Translations under genes and position numbers: made by a program
Source of the DNA: Parasediminibacterium sp046546515
GTDB taxonomy: Bacteria; Bacteroidota; Bacteroidia; Chitinophagales; Chitinophagaceae
DNA length: 64,000 bases
Reading direction: 5' to 3'
Assembly: GCF_046546515.1 (NCBI RefSeq)
Contig: NZ_JBKHKJ010000011.1
Span: forward strand, 62,001 to 126,000
Notes under the pieces: model-generated
Seen by the model: the letters and a program-made list of their open reading frames with translations, nothing else
Database searches by the model: none
What the model was told of the DNA's origin: nothing
Part shown: piece by piece, positions 54,409-63,066 of the stretch
Position numbering within the stretch: position 1 is the first letter of the stretch
Layout: the number at the start of each line of letters is the position of its first letter

Positions 54409-55248
54409 ATGAAAAAGTTAGTTATCACTATTCTTACAATAACAGTATTTTCCCTTGTAAATACCCATGCCCAGATAACGCCGCAGCCCAGCTCTACACA
54501 AAGCATTGTGCAGGATTTTGGGCTTGGTAAAATAAACCTTGTTTACTCCCGTCCCAATGTAAAAGGTCGCAAGATATTTGGGGGCATGGAGCCTTATGGC
54601 AAAGTTTGGCGCACGGGTGCTAATGCTGCCACCATCATCACTTTTACTGATGACGTAACGATGGAAGGTAAAAATATACCAGCAGGCGAATATGGCCTGT
54701 TTAGCATACCGGGCGAAAACGAGTGGACAATCATCATTAGCAAAAAGCCTAAACAATGGGGTTCTTATGCGTATAAAGATGCCGATGATTATTTGCGTTT
54801 CAAAGTAAAAGCAGAGCATCTAGCAGCACTCACAGAAACAATGACCCTTGCCTTTACTGATGTTGCTACCACCACTTGTAACTTGCAAATGATGTGGGAA
54901 CACAGCGGCTTCACTATCCACATGACTACTGATATTGATGCTAAAGTAATGGCACGGATAGATTCTGCCATGAACACTGCTAAAAAACCTTATTATGATG
55001 CGTTGGTATATTATTACAACAACAATAAAGACATGGATAAAGCATTGCTTTGGGCTACTGAACTGGAAAAAGACAAAAATTTCCCGCCATTTATTCCTAA
55101 GCTATGGAAAGCCCGTGTGTTATTGAAAAAAGGTGACAAAGCTGCCGCTATTGCCACAGCACAGGAAGGAGCAAAATTGGCTGCTGCCATGAAAACGGAT
55201 GAATATGTACGCTTGAACAACGCAGTAATAGAGCAGGCAAAAAAGTAA
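54409..55248 (+). CDS. DUF2911 secreted protein
   Basis: 279 residues. Signal peptide about 1-21 (ending THAQ). VYSRPNVKGRKIFGGMEPYG (48-67), VWRTGANAATIITFTDDV and IPAGEYGLFSIPGENEWTII follow the DUF2911 consensus. The C-terminal 90 residues look like TPR-type helices. Function unknown. Confidence 0.9.
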   Translation: MKKLVITILTITVFSLVNTHAQITPQPSSTQSIVQDFGLGKINLVYSRPNVKGRKIFGGMEPYGKVWRTGANAATIITFTDDVTMEGKNIPAGEYGLFSIPGENEWTIIISKKPKQWGSYAYKDADDYLRFKVKAEHLAALTETMTLAFTDVATTTCNLQMMWEHSGFTIHMTTDIDAKVMARIDSAMNTAKKPYYDALVYYYNNNKDMDKALLWATELEKDKNFPPFIPKLWKARVLLKKGDKAAAIATAQEGAKLAAAMKTDEYVRLNNAVIEQAKK

Positions 55249-55287
55249 AATATTTGCAATATAGGCGACAACCCGTCGATTTTATCC

Positions 55288-56067
55288 TCAATTTACATTC
55301 ACCAATCCTTTAAAAACAAAGGTTGCAGGGCCGCAGAGCCAAATGTTTTCAAAAATACCTTCGCCTTTTTTGTCAAATTCAACGGCAAGTTTGCCGCCAG
55401 GGGTACTAACTTCAACACGGTTAAAGCCAAGGTCGTTGTGGGCAAATATCAATGCAGATGCCGTTACCCCAGTGCCGCAGCTAAGGGTCTCGTTTTCTAC
55501 GCCCCGCTCGTAAGTGCGTACAATTATTTCATCCTCGTCTTTTATCTCTACAAAATTCACATTGATGCCTTCTGCTTTAAAGTCGTCGCTATACCTTATT
55601 TCATGCCCTTTTGCATACACATCCATGCTCATAACGTTCATTACTTGCTTTACAAAATGTGGGCTGCCCGTATTTAAAACATAGTCCCCTTCAACATTTT
55701 CTACCTTTTCAACGTCTTTCATTTTCAAGTGTACCCACCCATCGCTAAAAAAAGCTTCATGGGGACCATCAACGGCCAAGAAAACATATTTTTCTTTTTG
55801 TATGCCATTATCAAAAGCAAATTGGGTAAGGCACCTGCCGCCATTACCGCACATGCTGCTTTCGCGGCCGTCTGCATTGTAATACTTCATCTCAAAATCG
55901 TAGCCGTCTATCGTTTGCAGCAGCATTAGCCCATCAGCCCCAATGCCAAACTTGCGGTCGCACAAATCCTTTACCTGCTTGGTAGCAAGGGTTATGTCGC
56001 CACCCCTGTTGTCCATGATGATAAAATCGTTTCCTGTACCCTGGTATTTATAAAAAATTAATTCCAT
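55288..56067 (-). CDS. dapF: Diaminopimelate epimerase
   Basis: 259 residues. The two catalytic Cys are C73 in MCGNGGRC and C197 in LSCGTGVTAS, with substrate contacts in the N-terminal GTGNDFI (10-16). Converts LL- to meso-diaminopimelate for lysine and peptidoglycan. It lies 16 bp after the nucleoside phosphorylase gene and is probably cotranscribed with it. Confidence 0.97.
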   Translation of the reverse strand: MELIFYKYQGTGNDFIIMDNRGGDITLATKQVKDLCDRKFGIGADGLMLLQTIDGYDFEMKYYNADGRESSMCGNGGRCLTQFAFDNGIQKEKYVFLAVDGPHEAFFSDGWVHLKMKDVEKVENVEGDYVLNTGSPHFVKQVMNVMSMDVYAKGHEIRYSDDFKAEGINVNFVEIKDEDEIIVRTYERGVENETLSCGTGVTASALIFAHNDLGFNRVEVSTPGGKLAVEFDKKGEGIFENIWLCGPATFVFKGLVNVN

Positions 56068-56083
56068 TTTCTTGTTTTTTTAA

Positions 56084-56956
56084 TCAAATTCCTTCAATTA
56101 TCTCCAATGACTTCTTTATTAAATTTTCCACAGCCAATCCGCCATCCTTGCTGAATTGCTTGCTTACCCTGTTGGCCACGATGGCGTTTAAGCTTAGGCA
56201 ATGATGCCCTAAAACTTTGCTCATGCCGTACAAGGCACTTGTTTCCATTTCAAAATTACTGATGAACTTGTTGCCAAACCTAAAACTGGTTAAATGGTCA
56301 ATCAAGGTAGGGTTTGCCAGCCCCATGCGCAATACCCTGCCTTGTGGCCCATAAAAACCTGGGCAGGTAACAGTGATGCCATGGTTGTAGCCATCAACAA
56401 AGTTTTTTAGCAATGCAGCACTAGCAGTAACCATGTATGGAGTAATAGTGCCGGTCAATTGTGTATGGTTGATAAAATGGTGGCATAGCTGCTGCTCCTC
56501 GTCTGTATTTTCCATGCGGTAAAAGTGCATCAGGTTGTCTAGGCCAATACCGTGTGTGCCTGCCACAAAACTATCCACGGGTATCTCTGCCTGCAGAGAA
56601 CCAGATGTGCCCAGCCTGATGATGTTCAATTGTGTAAGCACAGGCTTTATAGTACGGGTTTCCAAGTCAATATTTGCCAAGGCATCTATTTCGTTCAGCA
56701 CTATGTCCACATTATCGGGCCCTATGCCTGTAGAAACAACAGTTATCCTTTTTTTGCCTATAAAACCTGTATGCGATACAAACTCACGGTGCTGCTGCCT
56801 TACTTCTACGGTGTCAAAATGCTTGCTTACAACCTTTACCCGGTCTGGGTCGCCAACGGTAATAATGGTATCTGCCATTTCCTCTGGCCTCAAATCTATA
56901 TGGTAAAGAGCCCCCCTGCTGTTGATAATTAACTCACTTTCTTCTATTCTTTGCAT
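56084..56956 (-). CDS. Nucleoside phosphorylase, uridine-phosphorylase type
   Basis: 290 residues. GDPDRVKVVSKHFD (36-49) is the phosphate-binding N-terminal motif, VVSTGIGPDNVDIVLNEI the middle motif, IRLGTSGSLQ a PNP/UDP family signature and NFEMETSALYGMS the ribose-binding stretch with catalytic Glu. It cleaves nucleosides with phosphate; pyrimidine or purine preference cannot be fixed. TAAATTTG at 56981-56974 on this strand fits the -7 consensus. Confidence 0.92.
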   Translation of the reverse strand: MQRIEESELIINSRGALYHIDLRPEEMADTIITVGDPDRVKVVSKHFDTVEVRQQHREFVSHTGFIGKKRITVVSTGIGPDNVDIVLNEIDALANIDLETRTIKPVLTQLNIIRLGTSGSLQAEIPVDSFVAGTHGIGLDNLMHFYRMENTDEEQQLCHHFINHTQLTGTITPYMVTASAALLKNFVDGYNHGITVTCPGFYGPQGRVLRMGLANPTLIDHLTSFRFGNKFISNFEMETSALYGMSKVLGHHCLSLNAIVANRVSKQFSKDGGLAVENLIKKSLEIIEGI

Positions 56957-57007
56957 AAATTTTGTTTAGAATTCAAATTTATAGCTTCATCTTTCAATTT
57001 CTTCCTT

Positions 57008-57015
57008 TATTTTTG
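57008..57015 (+). promoter_or_regulatory. Candidate -7 box of tRNA-Cys
   Basis: TATTTTTG matches TAnnTTTG, 16 nt before the tRNA 5' end. The context CCTTTATTTTTGCA is identical to that before miaB at 57207-57214. Confidence 0.5.
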
Positions 57016-57031
57016 CAACTTATCAAAAAAA

Positions 57032-57102
57032 GGTTCTGTGGCCGAGTGGCTAGGCAGAGCTCTGCAAAAGCTCCTACAGCGGTTCGAATCCGCTCGGAAC
57101 CT
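57032..57102 (+). tRNA. tRNA-Cys (GCA)
   Basis: 71 nt. Acceptor GGTTCTG pairs with CGGAACC, discriminator U as in tRNA-Cys. Anticodon arm GAGCT-CTGCAAA-AGCTC gives anticodon GCA. CCA is not encoded. Confidence 0.95.
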
Positions 57103-57114
57103 CTTAAAATTAGC

Positions 57115-57146
57115 AAAAGGTTGCCTCAAAAAGGCAGCCTTTTTTA
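57115..57146 (+). terminator. Terminator of tRNA-Cys
   Basis: AAAGGTTGCCT / AGGCAGCCTTT stem with a short A loop, followed by a T-run. Confidence 0.85.
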
Positions 57147-57206
57147 GTGCTTATCCCTAACTATCTTCTTTAACTAATTAATCTGCCAAACTGTCATTAT
57201 TTCCTT

Positions 57207-57214
57207 TATTTTTG
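57207..57214 (+). promoter_or_regulatory. Candidate -7 box of miaB
   Basis: TATTTTTG, 22 nt before the miaB ATG, in the same CCTTTATTTTTGCA context as the tRNA-Cys box. Confidence 0.5.
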
Positions 57215-57236
57215 CATCCTTAATTTTTTACAGTTG

Positions 57237-58661
57237 ATGGAGTTATTAGAAATAGAAAGCAATATTCACAATAGTGCCAGGCAGGGCGAAGCTTATGCCC
57301 CGATAGGCAGTGAATTTTTCGGGTTCAAAAAATATTTTTACATAGAAAGTTATGGCTGTGCCATGAACTTTAGCGACACGGAAATTGTTGCCTCTATCCT
57401 GAATGCCAATGGGTACGGCGCCACTAAAAACTTAGAAGAAGCCGACCTGATTTTTGTAAATACCTGCTCTATCCGTGAAAAAGCAGAAGCCACTGTGCGT
57501 AAACGGCTTACGGAATTTAGGAAACTGAAAGAAGCCAACAAAGAGGTATTGGTTGGGGTGCTAGGCTGCATGGCAGAAAGGCTGAAAACTAAACTGCTGG
57601 AAGAAGAAAAACTTGTGGACATAGTTATTGGGCCCGACAGCTACCGCAGCCTGCCAGCATTGATAGAAATGGCTGAAAGTGGCCAAAAAGCAGTGAACGT
57701 GCTGCTAAGCCGGGAAGAAACATACGCTGATATTTCGCCAGTAAGGCTGGATAGTAATGGCGTAAGTGCCTTTGTTTCTATCATGCGGGGCTGCAACAAT
57801 ATGTGCAGTTTTTGCGTTGTGCCTTTTACAAGGGGCAGGGAGCGAAGCAGGGATACTTTTTCCATTATTGCCGAGGCAACCAATTTGTTCAGCAAAGGCT
57901 ACAAAGAAATAACCCTGCTTGGGCAAAACGTGGATAGCTACTATTGGTACGACGATGCAAAAGCCTATGCTGTAACTTTTGCCGATTTGTTGGAAAAAGT
58001 AGCATTGATAAACCCAGAATTGCGCATCCGTTTCAGCACTTCGCACCCTAAAGACATTACAGACGATGTATTGTTGGTAATGCGTAAGTATGAAAATGTG
58101 TGCAAGCACATCCACCTGCCATTGCAAAGTGGCAGCACCCGTGTACTGCAACTGATGAACAGGACGTACACAAGGGAATGGTATTTGGCCAAGGTGGACA
58201 GGATAAGGGAATTATTGCCAGAATGCACCATCACGGCAGATATTATTACCGGGTTTTGTACCGAAACAGAGGAAGACCATCAGGATACTTTGTCTGCCAT
58301 GGAACACTCCGGCTACGAAATGAGCTATATGTATTTCTATAGCGAGAGGCCTGGCACTTTGGCCGCCAAACGCTTTGAAGACGATGTGCCTTTGGACGTA
58401 AAAAAACGCCGTTTGCAGGAAATAGTAGACATGCAGGGCAAATTATCTACCCAGGGCAATTTGAACGATATTGGAAAAACCTTCAAGGTACTTTTGGAAG
58501 GCAATAGCAAAAAAAGTGAGTTTGACTGGACAGGCAGGACTGAGCAAAACAAATCAGTGGTATTCCCCAAAAATGAAACCCCTTTTAAAAAAGGCGATTA
58601 TGTATGGGTAAAAATAAAAGATTGCACGAGGGCTACGTTGCTTGGGGAAATAGTTGTTTAA
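57237..58661 (+). CDS. miaB: tRNA-2-methylthio-N6-dimethylallyladenosine synthase MiaB
   Basis: 474 residues from ATG 57237; a TTG one codon earlier is less likely. The N-terminal UPF0004 domain has three cluster Cys (ESYGCAMN, VNTCSIRE, VLGCMAER). The radical SAM motif CNNMCSFC starts near 184. A TRAM domain (about 405-470) ends VKIKDCTRATLLGEIVV. It adds a methylthio group to i6A37 of tRNAs reading UNN codons. First gene of the miaB-to-mltG stretch. Confidence 0.97.
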   Translation: MELLEIESNIHNSARQGEAYAPIGSEFFGFKKYFYIESYGCAMNFSDTEIVASILNANGYGATKNLEEADLIFVNTCSIREKAEATVRKRLTEFRKLKEANKEVLVGVLGCMAERLKTKLLEEEKLVDIVIGPDSYRSLPALIEMAESGQKAVNVLLSREETYADISPVRLDSNGVSAFVSIMRGCNNMCSFCVVPFTRGRERSRDTFSIIAEATNLFSKGYKEITLLGQNVDSYYWYDDAKAYAVTFADLLEKVALINPELRIRFSTSHPKDITDDVLLVMRKYENVCKHIHLPLQSGSTRVLQLMNRTYTREWYLAKVDRIRELLPECTITADIITGFCTETEEDHQDTLSAMEHSGYEMSYMYFYSERPGTLAAKRFEDDVPLDVKKRRLQEIVDMQGKLSTQGNLNDIGKTFKVLLEGNSKKSEFDWTGRTEQNKSVVFPKNETPFKKGDYVWVKIKDCTRATLLGEIVV

Positions 58662-58772
58662 TTATGAATTATGATTCGATTTTTTATTTGCAGATGATGA
58701 ATATGAATATGGGATAGAAGATTTAAAAGTAATTGACAAAAAATTGAAATATACCTTAGAATTGGAATAAAG

Positions 58773-60056
58773 ATGGATTTACAAAGTATAAAAAATAGGT
58801 TTGGCATTATTGGCAACTCGCCTGCACTGAACCATGCGCTCAATACAGCGGTGCAAGTTGCTGCCACAGATTTAACGGTATTGATAGTAGGGGAGAGCGG
58901 GGTAGGTAAGGAAGTTATTTCGCAGATAATACACTCTACGTCTTCCCGCAAGCACAATGCTTTTATAGCCCTGAACTGTGGTGCCATACCAGAAGGCACG
59001 ATAGACAGTGAATTGTTTGGCCATGAGAAAGGGGCGTTTACTGGTGCCGTGGATAGCCGTAAAGGCTATTTTGAAACGGTAAGCGGTGGTACTATCTTTC
59101 TGGATGAAATAGGGGAGATGCCGCTAGGCACACAAGCACGTTTGCTGCGTGTACTGGAGACGGGTGAATTCATACGGGTGGGTTCTTCTAAAGTTCAAAA
59201 AACAGATGTACGTGTAATAGCGGCCACCAACAGGGAATTGTTGGAATTTGCTGAAAAAGGAAAATTCCGCCAGGATTTGTATTATAGGCTTAGCACCGTG
59301 CCTATCCGTGTGCCAGCTTTGCGAGACAGGCAGGAAGATATTATTTTACTGTTCAGGAAGTTTGTGGTGGACTTTGCGGAGCGATATAAAACAACCCCTG
59401 TTCAACTGGACGATAGTGCAAGGGCATTGCTTGTTAATTACCCCTTCCCCGGTAATGTGCGTGAGCTAAAAAACCTTGCCGAGCAAATATCTGTGTTGAG
59501 TACCAGCAACATGCTTACCGAGCCAGCGCTCAGGAAGTTTTTGCCCGAGAAGATTGTAAGCAGGATGCCGATGCTGGCCAGCGATGCTGCCCCGCAAGGC
59601 GAATTTGCCAATGAGCGGGAGATACTGTACAAATTGTTTTTCGATATGAAAAAGGATGTAACCGAGCTGAAAAAGATGTTTTTGGAAATACTCCAGAACC
59701 CATCGTTGGCAGGCTCTGCAGCCGACTTTACCAAAGAAAGCCTGATGGGCGATTTCCACCCCAATGGCAATAATGACATGCAGCAACCTACTTATGCCCA
59801 GCCCAAGGCACAGCCAGTGATGCACCATCCTGGTTACATACCTTCATCGCTTAGCCAGCCAGTTTTGCTGCACGAGGACGATATACAGCACGAGGAAATA
59901 GAAGAATCGCTGAACATAATGGTGATTGAAAAAGAATTGATTATTAAAGCACTGAAAAAGCACAAAGGCAAAAGGAAAGATGCCAGTATTGATTTAGGCA
60001 TAAGCGAAAGGACATTGTATAGGAAATTGAAAGAATACGATATTGACGACCTTTAA
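58773..60056 (+). CDS. Sigma-54-dependent regulator without receiver domain
   Basis: 427 residues. The AAA+ core starts almost at once: Walker A GESGVGKE (40-47), GAFTGA (87-92) for sigma-54 contact, Walker B GGTIFLDEIGEM (103-114) and arginine finger region VRVIAATNRELLEFA. A linker with Met/Pro/Gln (about 325-380) leads to a Fis-type HTH (KHKGKRKDASIDLGISERTL, about 395-414). There is no N-terminal receiver or sensing domain, so control must come otherwise. It sits between miaB and lptE, a conserved position in the phylum. Confidence 0.93.
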   Translation: MDLQSIKNRFGIIGNSPALNHALNTAVQVAATDLTVLIVGESGVGKEVISQIIHSTSSRKHNAFIALNCGAIPEGTIDSELFGHEKGAFTGAVDSRKGYFETVSGGTIFLDEIGEMPLGTQARLLRVLETGEFIRVGSSKVQKTDVRVIAATNRELLEFAEKGKFRQDLYYRLSTVPIRVPALRDRQEDIILLFRKFVVDFAERYKTTPVQLDDSARALLVNYPFPGNVRELKNLAEQISVLSTSNMLTEPALRKFLPEKIVSRMPMLASDAAPQGEFANEREILYKLFFDMKKDVTELKKMFLEILQNPSLAGSAADFTKESLMGDFHPNGNNDMQQPTYAQPKAQPVMHHPGYIPSSLSQPVLLHEDDIQHEEIEESLNIMVIEKELIIKALKKHKGKRKDASIDLGISERTLYRKLKEYDIDDL

Positions 60057-60059
60057 TTA

Positions 60060-60172
60060 AGTGATAATTTACAATTGATAATTGATGATTTTTATCACGG
60101 ATGTAATTAAGCATATAAAATTATCAACTGTCAATTATCAACTATCAATTCTTAATTGTCAATTATCAATTG
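60060..60172. repeat. 7-nt-period array, AATTATC family
   Basis: From 60119 the heptamers AATTATC, AACTGTC, AATTATC, AACTATC, AATTCTT, AATTGTC, AATTATC follow in phase to 60167, ending 8 nt before the lptE-like start. A shorter reverse set (AATTTAC AATTGAT AATTGAT) lies at 60066-60086, so the gap can fold into a hairpin. Confidence 0.8.
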
Positions 60173-60179
60173 AACTTTT

Positions 60180-60701
60180 ATGGCTAAAAAAGTAAGTATA
60201 TATATAATTTCCTTAACTTTATCAATTTTAATTGTTATTAGTTCTGTTGGTTGTGGGGTTTATTCGTTTAAAGACGTGTCTATCGATTATGCAAAGATTA
60301 AAACCATAAAGATTGGTTTCTTTGAAAATAAAGCCCGGTACATCAACCCCCAACTAAGCCCTAAACTCACGGACAAGCTGCAACAAAAAATTGTAAGCCA
60401 AACGAAGTTGATTAGGACTAATAACGATGATGCAAATTTGCAGGTAAGCGGTTATGTTTCAGATTATTCTGTTACCACTGTTTCTATTTCGTCTACCCAG
60501 TCAACAGGAAACCGTCTTACTGTAGGCGTGCATTTGATAGTTAAAAATACAGTTGACAATAAGACGGATGAGTTTGATATTAGCCGCAGTTTCGATTTTT
60601 CTGCCAATTTATCCTTGCAACAAGCCGAGACATCCTTACTAACTGATATTGTTCAGCAGGTAACGGATGAAATTTTTAATCATATATTTTCAAATTGGTA
60701 A
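60180..60701 (+). CDS. LptE-like LPS-assembly lipoprotein
   Basis: 173 residues. Signal peptide with lipobox SSVGC (acylated C25), then GVYSFKDVSIDYAKIKTIKI, the pattern of LptE in this phylum. Strand-helix-strand fold with LTDKLQQKIVSQTKLIRTNN. LptE plugs LptD in the outer membrane. It lies between the sigma-54 regulator and secG neighbours. Confidence 0.85.
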   Translation: MAKKVSIYIISLTLSILIVISSVGCGVYSFKDVSIDYAKIKTIKIGFFENKARYINPQLSPKLTDKLQQKIVSQTKLIRTNNDDANLQVSGYVSDYSVTTVSISSTQSTGNRLTVGVHLIVKNTVDNKTDEFDISRSFDFSANLSLQQAETSLLTDIVQQVTDEIFNHIFSNW

Positions 60702-60725
60702 CAAAGTTGTATTCTTATTTGTAAC

Positions 60726-62489
60726 ATGGCAGCAGAACAAATTTTACATTATATCACAGGCGGCAAGCAACTGGCAGGCACAAACGTTGACGATATTTCG
60801 GCAATTGTAAAAGAGTACCCTTATTTTTCACCTGCCCAGTTTGTGTTGGCACTAAAGCAAAAGCAAGACAATAGCTACAACTACCAGTACCAACTGCAAA
60901 AAGTGTCGCTGTATTTTAGCAACCAGCTTTGGCTCAATTACCAATTGAGCGAAAGGGAAGTAGATTCCCCACTGTTAAGTGAGGAAGATGTAGTAACAAA
61001 AGAGTTGAAACCTATTGTAGAAGAAGATATTTACCCAATTTCCCTGCTTGGATCCAATGCTTACCCCGCACCCATTGACCATACGCAACTAGGTGTGGAG
61101 AATAATACGCACTTGCCTGTTTACGGTTATGACGGAGATGCCAGTGTATCACGGAATGAAGGCGTAGCTTCAAATAGTAAAATTGAGATACCCACACTGG
61201 AAGCTGTAAGGCAAATGCTGGATAGCAGGGGGCTTGGAGCTCAGCCTATTGCTAAGGAAGAAAACAGTATCTTAAATGAGCCAATTGCCATTGTTTTACC
61301 AAAAGTAGAAAAGGCCTCCTTGCCGGAAAAGCCATTTGTTGAAAATAAGCAGCAAGAAATAAAAGAGGATATTTATGAAGCAGTAAATAGTACTGCTCCT
61401 TCCATGGAGTTGCCAGCCATATTGCAGCATTCAGGCGATGTGGATGCATTGATTGTGAATGATGCATCTTCAATAGAAAGGCCTTCGTTGATAGATATTG
61501 CAGAAAGCAAGCTGCATGATGAGCCAGTTTCTGCAGCTTCGGAAAGCCAATCATTGATGGACATAGCAGAAAGCAAGTTGTACGATGAAATAGGCACGCC
61601 AGCACCTTCCAGGATTGATACTTCTTTTTTGGACGAGGCACTTAAAACGAAAAGAACAACAGCGGCCTCTATTTTAGCTGCATTTTCAGATGAAGCTTTC
61701 CCTGCCCCAAAAGAAGAAGAACCATCTATTTATGTTAGCAAGCCTAGACCAGAAGTACATGACATAGAAGACAAGCAGGAAACAACTAAACCTACGGAAC
61801 AAACCCCTGTTATTGAGGCAACACCTAATATAGCCCCACAACCTATTGTAGAGCCGTTGCCAACAATAAAAGAAGATGAATTACCAAGGCACAATATACC
61901 TTCTTATTCTTTTAAAGGCTTTGAAGAAAAAAGAAGTGCGGGTGCTGATTTAAACGACACGGTATCTATTAGTGAAGCATATCAAAAAGAACATGAAAAA
62001 GAGGCTGAGGCAGACAATACAGAAGTGCCTGCAGAAGAATTCAATAGTAATTTGTCTTCCCTTATCTCCACCCAGATGGCTGACTTTAAAAAGCCAGTAG
62101 AAGAAAATGCTAAATTAGAATTTGAAAACGAGCGTTTGCACACGATAGATTATTTTGCTTCACTAGGCATTAAAATAGACTTGACAAAACAGCCACAGGA
62201 CAAGCTGACTTTGCAAATGAGGCGTTTTACAGAGTGGTTGAAACAATTAAAAAAGACAGACCCTAACCCACAGGACTTGGGTACAGACCCAGAATTGGAA
62301 AAAGCAATTGAGAATATTGCCAGGACTTCTATTGAGGCAAAGGAAATTGTTACCGAAACAATGGCCGATGTTTTCATCAAACAAGGCAAAGTAAACAAGG
62401 CAATTCAGCTATATATCAAATTAAGTTTTTTAGATCCTGCTAAATCCACTTATTTTGCAAACAAGATTCAACAACTAAAAGGAATTTAA
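60726..62489 (+). CDS. Conserved low-complexity protein with TPR-like C-terminus
   Basis: 587 residues. The N-terminal 90 residues (ILHYITGGKQLAGTNVDDIS) form a compact helical domain. The middle (about 90-470) is Glu/Pro/Ser-rich and poorly ordered and contains a repeated SLIDIAESKLHDE / SLMDIAESKLYDE. The C-terminal 110 residues are helical (ADVFIKQGKVNKAIQLYIKL is TPR-like). It lies 24 bp after lptE-like and 5 bp before secG, so it is probably cotranscribed. Function unknown. Confidence 0.75.
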   Translation: MAAEQILHYITGGKQLAGTNVDDISAIVKEYPYFSPAQFVLALKQKQDNSYNYQYQLQKVSLYFSNQLWLNYQLSEREVDSPLLSEEDVVTKELKPIVEEDIYPISLLGSNAYPAPIDHTQLGVENNTHLPVYGYDGDASVSRNEGVASNSKIEIPTLEAVRQMLDSRGLGAQPIAKEENSILNEPIAIVLPKVEKASLPEKPFVENKQQEIKEDIYEAVNSTAPSMELPAILQHSGDVDALIVNDASSIERPSLIDIAESKLHDEPVSAASESQSLMDIAESKLYDEIGTPAPSRIDTSFLDEALKTKRTTAASILAAFSDEAFPAPKEEEPSIYVSKPRPEVHDIEDKQETTKPTEQTPVIEATPNIAPQPIVEPLPTIKEDELPRHNIPSYSFKGFEEKRSAGADLNDTVSISEAYQKEHEKEAEADNTEVPAEEFNSNLSSLISTQMADFKKPVEENAKLEFENERLHTIDYFASLGIKIDLTKQPQDKLTLQMRRFTEWLKQLKKTDPNPQDLGTDPELEKAIENIARTSIEAKEIVTETMADVFIKQGKVNKAIQLYIKLSFLDPAKSTYFANKIQQLKGI

Positions 62490-62494
62490 TTTTT

Positions 62495-62800
62495 ATGGTT
62501 TACTTATTTTTAATTTTAATCGTTATAGCCTGTGTAGGTTTAGGCTTTGTAGTATTGGTTCAAAACCCCAAGGGTGGCGGGCTTTCTGGTACTGTGGGCG
62601 GCCTAAACAATAATGTAATGGGCGTGAAACAAACAACCGATGTTTTGGAAAAAGGCACTTGGATGTTTGCTGGCATCATTGCAGTATTGGCACTTACCTC
62701 TACCTTGTTTTTAAAAGGTGGCGGCACTAGTGTAGATAATTCATTGCTGCAAAAGGTAAATACGACCAATTCGGCACCTGCATCGCCGCTTAAAAAATAG
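62495..62800 (+). CDS. secG: Preprotein translocase subunit SecG
   Basis: 101 residues. Two helices (about 3-21 and 50-70) flank the loop VLVQNPKGGGLSGTVGGLN, the SecG signature. It stimulates SecYEG translocation. It starts 5 bp after the preceding gene. Confidence 0.95.
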   Translation: MVYLFLILIVIACVGLGFVVLVQNPKGGGLSGTVGGLNNNVMGVKQTTDVLEKGTWMFAGIIAVLALTSTLFLKGGGTSVDNSLLQKVNTTNSAPASPLKK

Positions 62801-62834
62801 TTGGTTTATTACTACCTAGATATAATTTCACCAT

Positions 62835-63000
62835 ATAGGAATATAGGACACATAGGTTTAAGCGAATAAAAAAAAAAAGGAAACATAGTATTTACAGCAT
62901 TTCCCTATTTATAAGGACTTTGGGGGCAAAAAATATAAAAGCCTATGTCTCCTTTTTTCTTTTTCTTGCCTATGTGTACGATGTGGTAAGTAATGACTTT
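62835..63000. repeat. Imperfect inverted repeat, CACATAGG family
   Basis: GGACACATAGG and AAAAGGAAACATAG on the left pair with CTATGTCTCCTTTTTT and GCCTATGTGTACGATGTGG-type sequence on the right. Confidence 0.6.
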
Positions 63001-63018
63001 TTTTTATTGTATTGCAGT

Positions 63019-63055
63019 CCCCGTTAAGCCAATAACCTTAACGGGGATTTTTATT
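63019..63055 (+). terminator. Terminator-like hairpin just before mltG
   Basis: CCCCGTTAAG (63019-63028) pairs with CTTAACGGGG (63037-63046), followed by ATTTTTATTTG. It ends 12 nt before the mltG ATG, so it either ends the secG transcript or attenuates mltG. Confidence 0.7.
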
Positions 63056-63066
63056 TGTTTCTCGCC

